Below, piece after piece: positions 1 to 5,116 of a stretch of 5,442 bases of DNA. This DNA is from CAVSWN01 sp046728115 (GTDB lineage Bacteria > Acidobacteriota > Vicinamibacteria > Vicinamibacterales > CAVVIG01): assembly GCA_046728115.1 (NCBI GenBank), contig JBKPDW010000423.1, forward strand, positions 1 to 5,442, written 5' to 3'. Both the position numbers and the translations under genes were made by a program. Every line of letters starts with the position of its first letter. The first letter of the stretch is position 1. The notes below the pieces were generated by a model. It searched no databases, was not told the origin of the DNA, and was given only the letters and a program-made list of their open reading frames with translations.

Positions 1-123
1 CTTCACGCGATCCGCGTCCGCTTTCGCCAACGACTTGGCGAGCGCCGTGCGCGCGGCGACGAATTCGCCGAGCGGCCGTTGATAAAGTTCGTCGATCTTC
101 GAGTCGAGGTCCGACAACGCCAA
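1..123 (-). CDS. Conserved hypothetical protein, N-terminal 41 residues (partial, runs off left edge)
   Basis: The reverse strand is open from the left edge to an in-frame TAG at 127-129, so the start must lie between that stop and the coding region. The best candidates are TTG at 121-123 or TTG at 115-117. The peptide contains SKIDELYQRPLGEFVAARTA and then alternating Ala/Lys, an amphipathic helical start. I recognise the DLYQ-PLxEFxAARxALAK pattern from conserved uncharacterised proteins of Acidobacteriota and Actinobacteria, where the next part usually helps form a long alpha-helical protein; no function is known to me. A purine-rich AGGGG lies about 8 bases before the TTG and could serve as ribosome binding site; it is part of the heptad repeat. 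The gene is downstream of, and co-oriented with, the lipoprotein gene, 44 bases away. The coding call is fairly firm; the exact start is uncertain. Confidence 0.62.
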   Translation of the reverse strand, partial: MALSDLDSKIDELYQRPLGEFVAARTALAKSLAKADADRVK

Positions 124-155
124 TCCCTAACCCCTAACGCCTGAACCCAATCCCC
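121..155. repeat. Degenerate 7-base tandem repeat, telomere-like CCCCTAA units
   Basis: Five consecutive heptads can be read on the + strand: CAATCCC, TAACCCC, TAACGCC, TGAACCC, AATCCCC. The second and third differ by one base; the outer ones are more diverged but keep the period. The array fills most of the gap between the lipoprotein stop and the start of the left-edge gene, and its reverse-strand form (GGGGTTA) supplies the only Shine-Dalgarno-like stretch before that start. It is G-rich on the coding strand of the leftward genes. The function is unknown; replication slippage is a sufficient explanation for its origin. Confidence 0.55.
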
Positions 156-167
156 TGGCCCTCGTCC

Positions 168-575
168 TTACGGGTGAGACACACTGATTGTGTACGTCTG
201 CGGAGCGGTCAGCGTTCCAACGTCGAAGATGAAGACGCAGTACTTGCCGGAGACAATCTGGCCGCCGAGAGCCTGGGTATTGGGCGTGGAGAAATTGTTT
301 TGCTGCAGAACGCTCGTCGTGCAGGACCCGTCGTTGTTGCCGACGGTCCAGGCGAGACCGACCAGGAGGTTCGTGTTCGGCCCCCACGCGGTGAGCGTGA
401 CGCTGAACTCGCCTGTTTTCGAGACCGAGAATGGATGACTCGCGGAACTTCCCGGGTTCAGCGTGCCGGGGAATGATTGGGTGGTGTTGTTCGACGGCGT
501 CGTGATCCCTTTGCAGGCGCCGGCCGCAAAGCCACAGAAGGCCACAACGAACGCCGCCGCGAATCGCGCGCGCAT
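168..575 (-). CDS. Small secreted lipoprotein with a beta-rich (PPC-like) domain
   Basis: This is a 135-residue protein. The N-terminus MRARFAAAFVVAFCGFAAGA is a signal peptide followed by Cys21; A-G-A-C at 18-21 is an acceptable though not classical lipobox, so lipid attachment after export is inferred. A Ser/Thr/Asn-rich linker follows (residues 24-34). Residues about 35-135 alternate polar and hydrophobic residues with the layout G-T-L-x-P-G-S-x-x-x-H-x-F-x-V, G-E-F-x-V-T-L-T-A and a final T-Y-T-I-S-V. This resembles bacterial pre-peptidase C-terminal type beta-sandwich domains. Cys85 and Cys112 could form a disulfide. The ATG is preceded by AAAGGA at 583-588 (reverse strand) at good spacing, which fixes the start. 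No catalytic residues are visible, so a binding or structural role at the cell surface is likely. The domain assignment is by pattern only. Confidence 0.85.
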   Translation of the reverse strand: MRARFAAAFVVAFCGFAAGACKGITTPSNNTTQSFPGTLNPGSSASHPFSVSKTGEFSVTLTAWGPNTNLLVGLAWTVGNNDGSCTTSVLQQNNFSTPNTQALGGQIVSGKYCVFIFDVGTLTAPQTYTISVSHP

Positions 576-582
576 GTCTCGT

Positions 583-588
583 TCCTTT
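583..588 (-). promoter_or_regulatory. Ribosome binding site of the lipoprotein gene
   Basis: Reverse-strand AAAGGA, followed by ACGAGAC and then the ATG at 575. It is the clearest Shine-Dalgarno sequence in the window and contrasts with the starts at 940 and 2871, which have none. Confidence 0.7.
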
Positions 589-623
589 CGCTTGTCACCA
601 ATTGTGAAGCCTGATCGCGGTCC

Positions 624-648
624 GACTCCGTGCGTGAGTCAGATTGTA
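624..648 (-). promoter_or_regulatory. Candidate promoter -10 box (TACAAT) with adjacent inverted repeat
   Basis: The reverse strand carries TACAAT at 643-648, a near-consensus -10 hexamer. A start site about 7 bases further on would give a 5' leader of roughly 60 bases for the lipoprotein gene. No convincing -35 hexamer is seen at 16-18 bases. Just downstream of the box, GACTC (624-628) and GAGTC (636-640) form an inverted repeat around a 7-base spacer. This could be an operator overlapping the transcription start or a small hairpin at the 5' end of the message. It is a single-hexamer match, so confidence is limited. Confidence 0.35.
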
Positions 649-661
649 CTCTGGCGCGCGA

Positions 662-865
662 CTACGAGTGGACGCCGCGATCCGGGCGTGCGCCTGTCTC
701 CAGCAGCCGCGGCCCGGCGATCATCAGGCGATCGGCCTGGCTCGCCAACGATGCGGACAGCAGCGCGTGACGTTCGGCGTCGCGAGCGATCTTCTGGGCG
801 AGAGAGATCAGCTCCGAGCCTTTCGCGGATCCAGTCTGCGACCTGGCGGGCTTGTGTCGAGCCAT
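662..865 (-). CDS. Small hypothetical protein, 67 residues
   Basis: The reading frame runs from ATG at 863-865 to TAG at 662-664. Composition looks protein-like: a basic, Ser-rich start (MARHKPARSQTGS), then a predicted amphipathic helical stretch from about residue 18 to 55 containing ELISLAQKIARDAERHALL and SQADRLMIAGPRLLE. Third codon positions are strongly G/C (my hand count is about 80 percent), as expected for a real gene here. The overlapping frame on the same strand is Arg-rich and less plausible. No Shine-Dalgarno sequence precedes the ATG. It lies divergent to the 940 gene and upstream of the lipoprotein gene. There is no recognised domain, signal peptide or membrane segment. It could be a small cytoplasmic helical protein or a chance ORF. 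Confidence 0.48.
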   Translation of the reverse strand: MARHKPARSQTGSAKGSELISLAQKIARDAERHALLSASLASQADRLMIAGPRLLETGARPDRGVHS

Positions 866-910
866 CAGATTTCATGATGCGGGAGGTGGGAGAAGATGGC
901 AACCTCAGCC

Positions 911-933
911 GACGCGCATGCGTCGCATATACT
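911..933 (+). promoter_or_regulatory. Candidate leaderless promoter with overlapping palindrome, upstream of the 940 gene
   Basis: TATACT at 928-933 is a good -10 hexamer ending six bases before the ATG at 940, so transcription would begin at or next to the start codon. No Shine-Dalgarno sequence occurs before this ATG, which fits a leaderless message. No clear -35 hexamer is present. Immediately upstream, GACGC-GCAT-GCGTC (911-924) is an inverted repeat containing the perfect palindrome CGCATGCG. Its position in the core promoter would suit a repressor site, but it could equally be chance in GC-rich DNA. Confidence 0.4.
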
Positions 934-939
934 GCCGTG

Positions 940-1581
940 ATGTCTCGTTCGACGCGTGTCGCGGTGGTCCTCGCGGTGCTGCTGGCCTTCGCGTCGGCGC
1001 TCGCGTTGACGCCGCCACGGGGTCCGCGATCGATGCGCCAATTCAACCCGACACGGTTGGCCGGCCTCGAGCTCCGAATGTGGCAGGCGTATTACGCGAA
1101 AGAAAACGTCACGCTGTTCGGGCTGCTCGTCGTGATGCTCCACGAACAGTATCGATACTCGTGGGCGACCGCGACAGTGGAGGCCTTTCACCTTGCGCGG
1201 GCCGCAGCGAGGTTCGCCGAGCTGCGCGACAATTACGACGTCGTGCTGCCTGATCTCGAAGCGGCGTACCGGACCGCGAAGTGGTGGCTGAGTGCCAGGT
1301 TCGACCCCGGTGCAGTGGCGCGCGCTGAGCTCGCGTGGTGGGTTGCGCGACGAGGACCGGATCGCAACAGCGCCGAAGAAGTGGGGCGGCTGATGGCCGA
1401 GGAATACGCATTGCTCTACGAAACGTCGGTCGAGCGCGTTGCGCCGGCCGCGATGCTGCGCGCGGTGGCGGGGAAGCTTCGCGACGATCAGGCGCCGCGT
1501 CCCGATTGGGATCGAATCGGCCGACTGCTGCAGCAGTCCTATCACGAGCTGCTGGCGGCCCTCTCGATCGAGAACGTGTAG
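940..1581 (+). CDS. Exported or membrane-anchored conserved protein of unknown function, 213 residues
   Basis: The frame is open further upstream (from 463), but that part reads as Arg-rich non-coding sequence. The ATG at 940 is followed by a clear signal peptide or N-terminal anchor: basic MSRSTR, a hydrophobic run at 7-23 (VAVVLAVLLAFASALAL), then a Pro/Arg turn. GTG at 937 is an adjacent alternative start. The mature part is mostly helical and rich in aromatics: LELRMWQAYYAKENVTLFG (43-61), MLHEQYRYSW (66-75), AFHLARAAARF (82-92), LPDLEAAYRTAKWW (103-116), ARAELAWWVARR (127-138) and EEYALLYE (154-161), ending with DWDRIGRLLQQSYHELLAAL. I recognise this as a conserved uncharacterised family of Acidobacteriota and other soil bacteria but know no function. 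The stop is 10 bases before the MFS permease start, suggesting co-transcription. His68, Glu69 and several Trp/Tyr are visible, but no metal-binding or catalytic motif can be claimed. Confidence 0.82.
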   Translation: MSRSTRVAVVLAVLLAFASALALTPPRGPRSMRQFNPTRLAGLELRMWQAYYAKENVTLFGLLVVMLHEQYRYSWATATVEAFHLARAAARFAELRDNYDVVLPDLEAAYRTAKWWLSARFDPGAVARAELAWWVARRGPDRNSAEEVGRLMAEEYALLYETSVERVAPAAMLRAVAGKLRDDQAPRPDWDRIGRLLQQSYHELLAALSIENV

Positions 1582-1591
1582 CGGCTCGACC

Positions 1592-2833
1592 ATGACCATC
1601 GACAGCGTCGCAACGGCGCCGGCCCCCTTGACGTTTCGCGAAGTGCTGCAGATCGACGTGATCCGCCGCATCTGGTACGCGCAGCTCGTCAGCCTGTTCG
1701 GGGATTTCCTCGCGCTCTTCGCCGTCATTGCCGTCGTGTCGTTCCGGATGCACGGCACGCCGGCGCAGGTGACGGGCATTCAGATCGCCTACATGCTGCC
1801 GATCGTGTTCGTCGGCCCGATCGCCGGGGTCTTTGTCGACCGATGGCCGCTCAAACCGACGCTGATCGCGAGCGATCTCATTCGGGCGGCGCTGGCACTG
1901 ATGCTGATCCTGTCCACCGAAGTCTGGCACGTGTACATCGTGCTGGGCGCGCTGAGCTGTGTCTCGGCATTCTTCGGTCCGGCGCAGACGGTCACCATCC
2001 GCAATCACGTGCCCACTCACGGTCTAATCTCGTCGAACGCGCTCATGCAGTTCGCCTTCATGGGCAGTCGCATCGTCGGCCCGGTTGCAGCGGGGGCGAT
2101 CGTCGCGGCGTTCGGACCGGCAATTTGCTACGCGCTGGATGTCGTCAGCTTCATCGCGTCGGCTGCGCTCATCGGCTCGGTCGTCATACGCCGGGCGGCT
2201 GCGCCCGACACAGCGGAATCGTCGAGGAACCGCATCCATGCAATCTGGGTGGACATGGGGAAGGGGACGAGCTTCATCTTCGGGCACTCGGCGCTGTTGT
2301 TCGTGGTGCTCTCGATGGCCGCCGGATTATTCACGATCGGCTGCTTTGCGCCGCTGATCTCGATCTACGTCCGCGACACACTACGGCAGAACGCGAAATT
2401 GTTCGGGGTTGTCAGCGGTGCCGTCGGCGTCGGCATGATGGTCGGCACGCAGGCCATTCGGCAACTCGCCAGGCGCGTGGCGAACGATACGCTGGTGCTC
2501 GCCGGACTGGCCGGCATCGGCGTCGGCGTCTTCCTGCTCGGCGCCGTACCGTTCATCGCCGCCGCGCTGCTGTCGACGTTCACGATTGGATTCGCGTTCA
2601 CGGCCATCATGGTGCCTGCGCAGACGCTCATGCAGCGCGAAACACCGCACGACATGCTGGGCCGCGTGGCGAGCACGCAAATCTCGGTGATTTTTCTCGC
2701 CCAGATTCTCGGACTGGTGCTGTCAGGAACGCTCGCGCAACTGTTCGGCGTCCGGATGGTGTTTTTCCTGTGTGCCGCCCTGTCGTTCGTGCTTGTCGGC
2801 GGCGGCCGGATGTTCCTGCGGAAGGCGGCCTGA
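1592..2833 (+). CDS. Major facilitator superfamily permease, MFS_3 / EntS-like exporter
   Basis: This 413-residue integral membrane protein has about 12 hydrophobic segments, the usual length for the family. Family marks: the loop 2-3 motif GVFVDRWPLK (79-88); FFGPAQTVTIRNHVP (127-141), typical of the EntS-like group; SNALMQFAFMGSRIVGP (148-164) in segment 5; a basic central loop (about 199-225) between the two six-helix halves; and VPAQTLMQRETPHDMLGRVAS (341-361) in the second half, the counterpart of P-A-x-x-x-x-x-x-x-x-P-x-x-x-x-G-R-x in relatives. EntS and kin use the proton gradient to export siderophores or drugs; the substrate here cannot be read from sequence. ATG at 1592 is chosen because it lies just after the upstream stop and before the first membrane segment. 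No strong Shine-Dalgarno sequence is seen, so coupling to the upstream gene is likely. There is no siderophore biosynthesis gene in view. Confidence 0.88.
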   Translation: MTIDSVATAPAPLTFREVLQIDVIRRIWYAQLVSLFGDFLALFAVIAVVSFRMHGTPAQVTGIQIAYMLPIVFVGPIAGVFVDRWPLKPTLIASDLIRAALALMLILSTEVWHVYIVLGALSCVSAFFGPAQTVTIRNHVPTHGLISSNALMQFAFMGSRIVGPVAAGAIVAAFGPAICYALDVVSFIASAALIGSVVIRRAAAPDTAESSRNRIHAIWVDMGKGTSFIFGHSALLFVVLSMAAGLFTIGCFAPLISIYVRDTLRQNAKLFGVVSGAVGVGMMVGTQAIRQLARRVANDTLVLAGLAGIGVGVFLLGAVPFIAAALLSTFTIGFAFTAIMVPAQTLMQRETPHDMLGRVASTQISVIFLAQILGLVLSGTLAQLFGVRMVFFLCAALSFVLVGGGRMFLRKAA

Positions 2834-2859
2834 TTCTCGGCGATGAATAGTTTGTGTGC

Positions 2860-2865
2860 GACAAT
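2860..2865 (+). promoter_or_regulatory. Candidate -10 box for a leaderless start at 2871
   Basis: GACAAT ends five bases before the ATG at 2871, the distance expected if transcription starts at the initiation codon. The 37-base gap after the MFS stop contains no Shine-Dalgarno sequence ahead of 2871. The hexamer differs from consensus at two positions and no good -35 is visible, so read-through from the upstream gene remains possible. Confidence 0.33.
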
Positions 2866-2870
2866 GCATC

Positions 2871-3500
2871 ATGCTCAGGCGCTCCTTTCTGTCTCGGTTC
2901 AGCGCGGCCGCAGCCCTCGGACTGGACAACCAGCGGTTCGCAACGCCGTCACCGGCCACCGAGCGCTGGGAGGCCGCGCGTCACGAACAGGATGACTGGT
3001 TCGACAGCCTGCCTGGCAAGCATCGGGTTCTGTTCGATACGTGGTCGGCGTCGAGATTTCCCGATGCGATACTGTTTGGCGGCAACTACTTTCGCGCCAA
3101 CCGCGACTACGGGCTCACCGAGAAAGATCTCGCCGTGATCATCTGCGTACGCCACCAGACTGCGCCGTTTGCGTTCAACGACGCGATGTGGGCGAAATAC
3201 GGGAAGGTTTTTTCGAAGCGAATGGAGTGGGTCGATCCCCGGACCCAAGAAGCGCCGTCGACGAACGTGCATCTGCGGCAGCTGAACACCCTCGTTGGGC
3301 AGGGCCTGCAATTCGCGGTCTGCAGCCTGACCACGCGTGCGTACGCGCAGATTATCGCCGGGCAGACCAAGAACTCCGCCGAGGAGGCCTACGAGGAGCT
3401 CACGTCCAATACGGCAGGCCCCAGCCACTTCGTGCCGGCCGGCGTGGTCGCGGCGACGCGCGCGCAGGAACGAGGCTACTCGATCATCAGCATCGGATGA
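2871..3500 (+). CDS. DsrE-like family protein with Tat-type signal
   Basis: This is a 209-residue protein. An in-frame ATG at 2856 exists, but 2871 puts the twin-arginine motif at the start: LRRSFLSRF (2-10), followed by a short Ala-rich hydrophobic stretch (11-17). This suggests Tat export, although the hydrophobic core is short. The body has the DsrE/DsrF-like (COG1416) layout: HRVLFDTWS (51-59), FGGNYFRANRDYGLTEKDLAVIIC (69-92, a beta strand after a helix), FNDAMWAKYG (102-111), LVGQGLQFAVCSLTTRAYA (141-159) with Cys151 where relatives have a conserved Cys, and the C-terminal FVPAGVVAATRAQERGYS (187-204), very like the VPAGV-x-x-x-x-x-x-Q-x-x-GY end of that family. DsrE-fold proteins take part in sulfur-atom transfer or sulfur oxidation; many stand-alone members are uncharacterised. 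It has only two Cys (92 and 151). It is 12 bases upstream of the symporter gene. Family call is moderate; biochemical role is unknown. Confidence 0.72.
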   Translation: MLRRSFLSRFSAAAALGLDNQRFATPSPATERWEAARHEQDDWFDSLPGKHRVLFDTWSASRFPDAILFGGNYFRANRDYGLTEKDLAVIICVRHQTAPFAFNDAMWAKYGKVFSKRMEWVDPRTQEAPSTNVHLRQLNTLVGQGLQFAVCSLTTRAYAQIIAGQTKNSAEEAYEELTSNTAGPSHFVPAGVVAATRAQERGYSIISIG

Positions 3501-3504
3501 TCGA
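3480..3504 (+). other. Inverted repeat across the DsrE-like stop codon and upstream of the symporter start
   Basis: TCGATCAT (3480-3487) and ATGATCGA (3497-3504) are exact reverse complements separated by a 9-base loop. The stop codon TGA (3498-3500) sits in the right arm, and the structure ends 8 bases before the ATG at 3513. It has no T-tract, so it is not a classic terminator. A hairpin here could influence translation of the downstream gene or be fortuitous. Confidence 0.35.
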
Positions 3505-3512
3505 TCGGGCGA

Positions 3513-4799
3513 ATGAGTAACAATACGGTCACGGTCGGCCGGTCCGTGAACAGTCCGGCGCAGGTCCTCTTTGCGAGTCTGATCGGCACCACGATCGAGT
3601 TCTTCGACTTCTACATCTACGCCACGGCCGCTGTGCTGGTATTTCCGCACCTGTTCTTTCCGGCGTCGGATCCGGCGACGTCGACGCTGGCGTCGCTCGC
3701 GACGTTCGCGATCGCATTTGTCGCGCGCCCGATCGGCTCCGCGCTGTTCGGCCACTTCGGCGACCGCATCGGCCGCAAGACCACGCTCGTCGCCGCGCTG
3801 ATGACGATGGGCCTGTCGACGGTGACGATTGGGGCGCTGCCGACCTACGACGCGATCGGGATCACTGCGCCGCTGCTCCTCGCGCTATGCCGTTTCGGTC
3901 AGGGTCTGGGGCTGGGCGGCGAGTGGGGCGGCGCCGTGCTGCTGGCCGTCGAGAACGCACCGCCGGAGAAGCGCGCCTGGTACGGCATGTTCCCGCAGCT
4001 CGGCGCGCCGATCGGCTTCGTGTTGTCCGGCGGCATCTTCCTGCTGCTGTCGTCGTGGCTGACCGACCAGCAGTTCTTCGCGTTCGGGTGGCGGCTGCCG
4101 TTTCTGGCGAGCTCGACGCTCGTCATCGTCGGACTCTACGTCCGGCTCACCATCACCGAAACACCGGTGTTTCGCGAGGCGGTAAATCGGCGGGAGCGCG
4201 TCGGCGTCCCGATGCTGGTCGTGTTCAAAAGCCACCTGGTGACGCTACTGCTCGGCGTCCTCGTGTCGCTCACGGCATTCGTCATCTTCTACCTGATGAC
4301 GGTGTTCGCGCTGTCGTGGGGCACGAGTGCGCTGGGATACAGCCGCGACAAGTTCCTGGTGATGCAGCTGTTCGCCATCTTGTTCTTCGCGCTGTTCATC
4401 CCGATTTCGGCGCGGCTCGCCGAGCGCGGCCGCCGCAGGATGCTCATGTGGGTGAACGTCGCCGTCGGCGTGTTCGGGCTGGTGATGGCGCCGCTCTTCG
4501 CCGCAGGGACCGCCGGCGCGGTCTTGATGATGGTGCTTGGCATGTCGCTCGTGGGGTTGGTGTACGGGCCGCTCGGCACGGTGCTCTCGGAACTCTTCCC
4601 GACGTCGGTACGCTACTCGGGCAGCTCGCTGGCGTTCAACCTGGCGGGGATCTTCGGCGCGTCGCTGGCGCCGTACGCGGCAACCTACCTCGCGACGACC
4701 TACGGGCTGCAGTATGTCGGCTACTACCTGACGACCGCGGCCGTCCTGTCGCTGCTGGGACTGTATGCCGCGCGCGAAACCAAAGACGACGCGCTCTGA
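3513..4799 (+). CDS. Metabolite:H+ symporter (MHS family, ProP/ShiA-like) of the major facilitator superfamily
   Basis: This is a complete 428-residue permease with about 12 membrane segments. Diagnostic MHS features: GTTIEFFDFYIY (25-36) in segment 1, matching the G-x-x-x-E-[WF]-[FY]-D-[FY] signature; ARPIGSALFGHFGDRIGRKT (71-90), containing the loop 2-3 motif with Asp84 and Arg85; LCRFGQGLGLGGEWGGA (125-141) in segment 4; FGWRLPF (191-197); ITETPVF (214-220) before the central loop; and ELFPTSVRYSGSSLAFNLAG (360-379) in segment 11. The family couples inward proton movement to uptake of osmolytes, shikimate, alpha-ketoglutarate, citrate and similar small metabolites; substrate choice is not readable here. 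ATG at 3513 lies 12 bases after the DsrE-like stop with only a weak GGGCGA ahead of it, suggesting co-transcription and possibly coupled translation. The gene is not truncated, and its 3' end converges on the GNAT-like remnant. Confidence 0.9.
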   Translation: MSNNTVTVGRSVNSPAQVLFASLIGTTIEFFDFYIYATAAVLVFPHLFFPASDPATSTLASLATFAIAFVARPIGSALFGHFGDRIGRKTTLVAALMTMGLSTVTIGALPTYDAIGITAPLLLALCRFGQGLGLGGEWGGAVLLAVENAPPEKRAWYGMFPQLGAPIGFVLSGGIFLLLSSWLTDQQFFAFGWRLPFLASSTLVIVGLYVRLTITETPVFREAVNRRERVGVPMLVVFKSHLVTLLLGVLVSLTAFVIFYLMTVFALSWGTSALGYSRDKFLVMQLFAILFFALFIPISARLAERGRRRMLMWVNVAVGVFGLVMAPLFAAGTAGAVLMMVLGMSLVGLVYGPLGTVLSELFPTSVRYSGSSLAFNLAGIFGASLAPYAATYLATTYGLQYVGYYLTTAAVLSLLGLYAARETKDDAL

Positions 4800-4945
4800 C
4801 CTGCGCCGGTATCGGCGCGATCGATGATCGCGCCTTCCACGTCAGGCGCGAAAGCGCGCCTGTTCGCGTCACGAATTGCGTCGACGTCCTCGCGACCTTC
4901 TTCCCGAATCCCGATTGCCACGGTGCTGGTTCGCAACATTGTCAT
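4724..4945 (-). pseudogene. Truncated GNAT N-acetyltransferase, N-terminal remnant
   Basis: An ATG at 4943-4945 opens a 73-residue frame. Residues 11-42 (IGIREEGREDVDAIRDANRR then AFAPDVEGAIID) have the recognisable start of GNAT acetyltransferases of the YhbS-like type: beta-1 I-R-x-E, E-D-V-x-A-I-R-x-x-N-x-x-AF, and E-x-x-I-(I/V)-D. After Asp42, near 4820, the family pattern (L-R-x-x-G-x-x-x-x-S-L-V-A) is lost and the acetyl-CoA-binding R/Q-x-x-G-x-G/A region never appears. The frame then runs antisense through the last 76 bases of the symporter gene to a stop at 4724. I checked the two other reverse frames beyond 4820 and saw no continuation, so a simple frameshift does not explain it. Its ATG overlaps the stop of the upstream 57-residue ORF (ATGA). 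Best reading: a gene cut by deletion or rearrangement. Alternatively the likeness is a short chance match. Confidence 0.5.
4814..4862 (+). terminator. Two tandem GC-rich hairpins after the symporter gene, candidate terminator
   Basis: GGCGCGATC (4814-4822) and GATCGCGCC (4826-4834) pair perfectly around a 3-base loop, 14 bases after the symporter stop. CAGGCGCG (4843-4850) and CGCGCCTG (4855-4862) pair perfectly around AAAG. Neither is followed by a clear T-run, so intrinsic termination is uncertain. They lie between convergent genes, where a two-way transcription barrier would be expected. Both are also inside the GNAT-like remnant, so one or both could be coding coincidence. Confidence 0.45.
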
Positions 4946-5115
4946 TTGACGAAGCGATAACTTGCGTGCGAATCGTAATCGATGCCGTGCTTCTTCTTGA
5001 GTTCCTGAATGTACGCAATGGTTCGTTTCGTATGCGGACTGGCAACGCCATCGCCGAGCGGCTCGTTTGTCTGGAGCAGGGTCAGAAATGGCCACACCAG
5101 ATGTCGAGCGAGCAC
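4942..5115 (-). CDS. Small hypothetical protein, 57 residues, possibly a fragment
   Basis: The frame starts at GTG 5113-5115, one base after the TAA of the methyltransferase-family gene (TAA-G-GTG), and ends at TGA 4942-4944, overlapping the GNAT-like ATG. An in-frame TGA shortly upstream of the GTG prevents a much longer N-terminus. The peptide reads like true protein: LARHLVWPFLTLLQTNEPLG, then a basic amphipathic helix RTIAYIQELKKKHGIDYD and the end SHASYRFVK. Charged and aromatic residues are distributed unlike the Arg-rich shadow frames. I do not recognise the family; it resembles the C-terminus of a larger protein more than a complete small protein. The tight junctions on both sides suggest a three-gene leftward operon with coupled translation. 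No Shine-Dalgarno sequence is separable from the upstream stop. Confidence 0.5.
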   Translation of the reverse strand: MLARHLVWPFLTLLQTNEPLGDGVASPHTKRTIAYIQELKKKHGIDYDSHASYRFVK

Positions 5116-5116
5116 C

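Noticed and set aside
463..939. N-terminal extension of the 213-residue protein, open from an ATG at 463
   Set aside because: The extension is Arg/Ser-rich without protein-like pattern, overlaps the lipoprotein and 67-residue genes on the other strand, and would bury the signal peptide in the middle of the protein.
574..950. The 11-base string ATGTCTCGTTC occurs at both 574-584 and 940-950
   Set aside because: One copy overlaps the reverse-strand start codon of the lipoprotein and the other encodes the start of the 213-residue protein. It is short and does not extend, so it is most likely coincidence rather than an att site or repeat.
639..1046. 135-residue reverse-strand ORF
   Set aside because: It is Arg-rich, covers the promoter and signal peptide of the 940 gene, and competes with the better 67-residue frame on the same strand.
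865..2020. Long reverse-strand ORFs (about 300 residues) opposite the 213-residue gene and the MFS permease
   Set aside because: They are antisense shadows of two well-supported genes in GC-rich DNA, rich in Arg, His and Asp, with no domain pattern.
1592..4799. The two MFS permeases as a tandem duplication
   Set aside because: They belong to different MFS families (EntS-like versus MHS) with different signature motifs, so they are not recent duplicates.
3887..4960. 357-residue forward ORF inside and beyond the symporter gene
   Set aside because: It is an out-of-frame shadow of the MHS permease, dominated by Arg and Ala runs.
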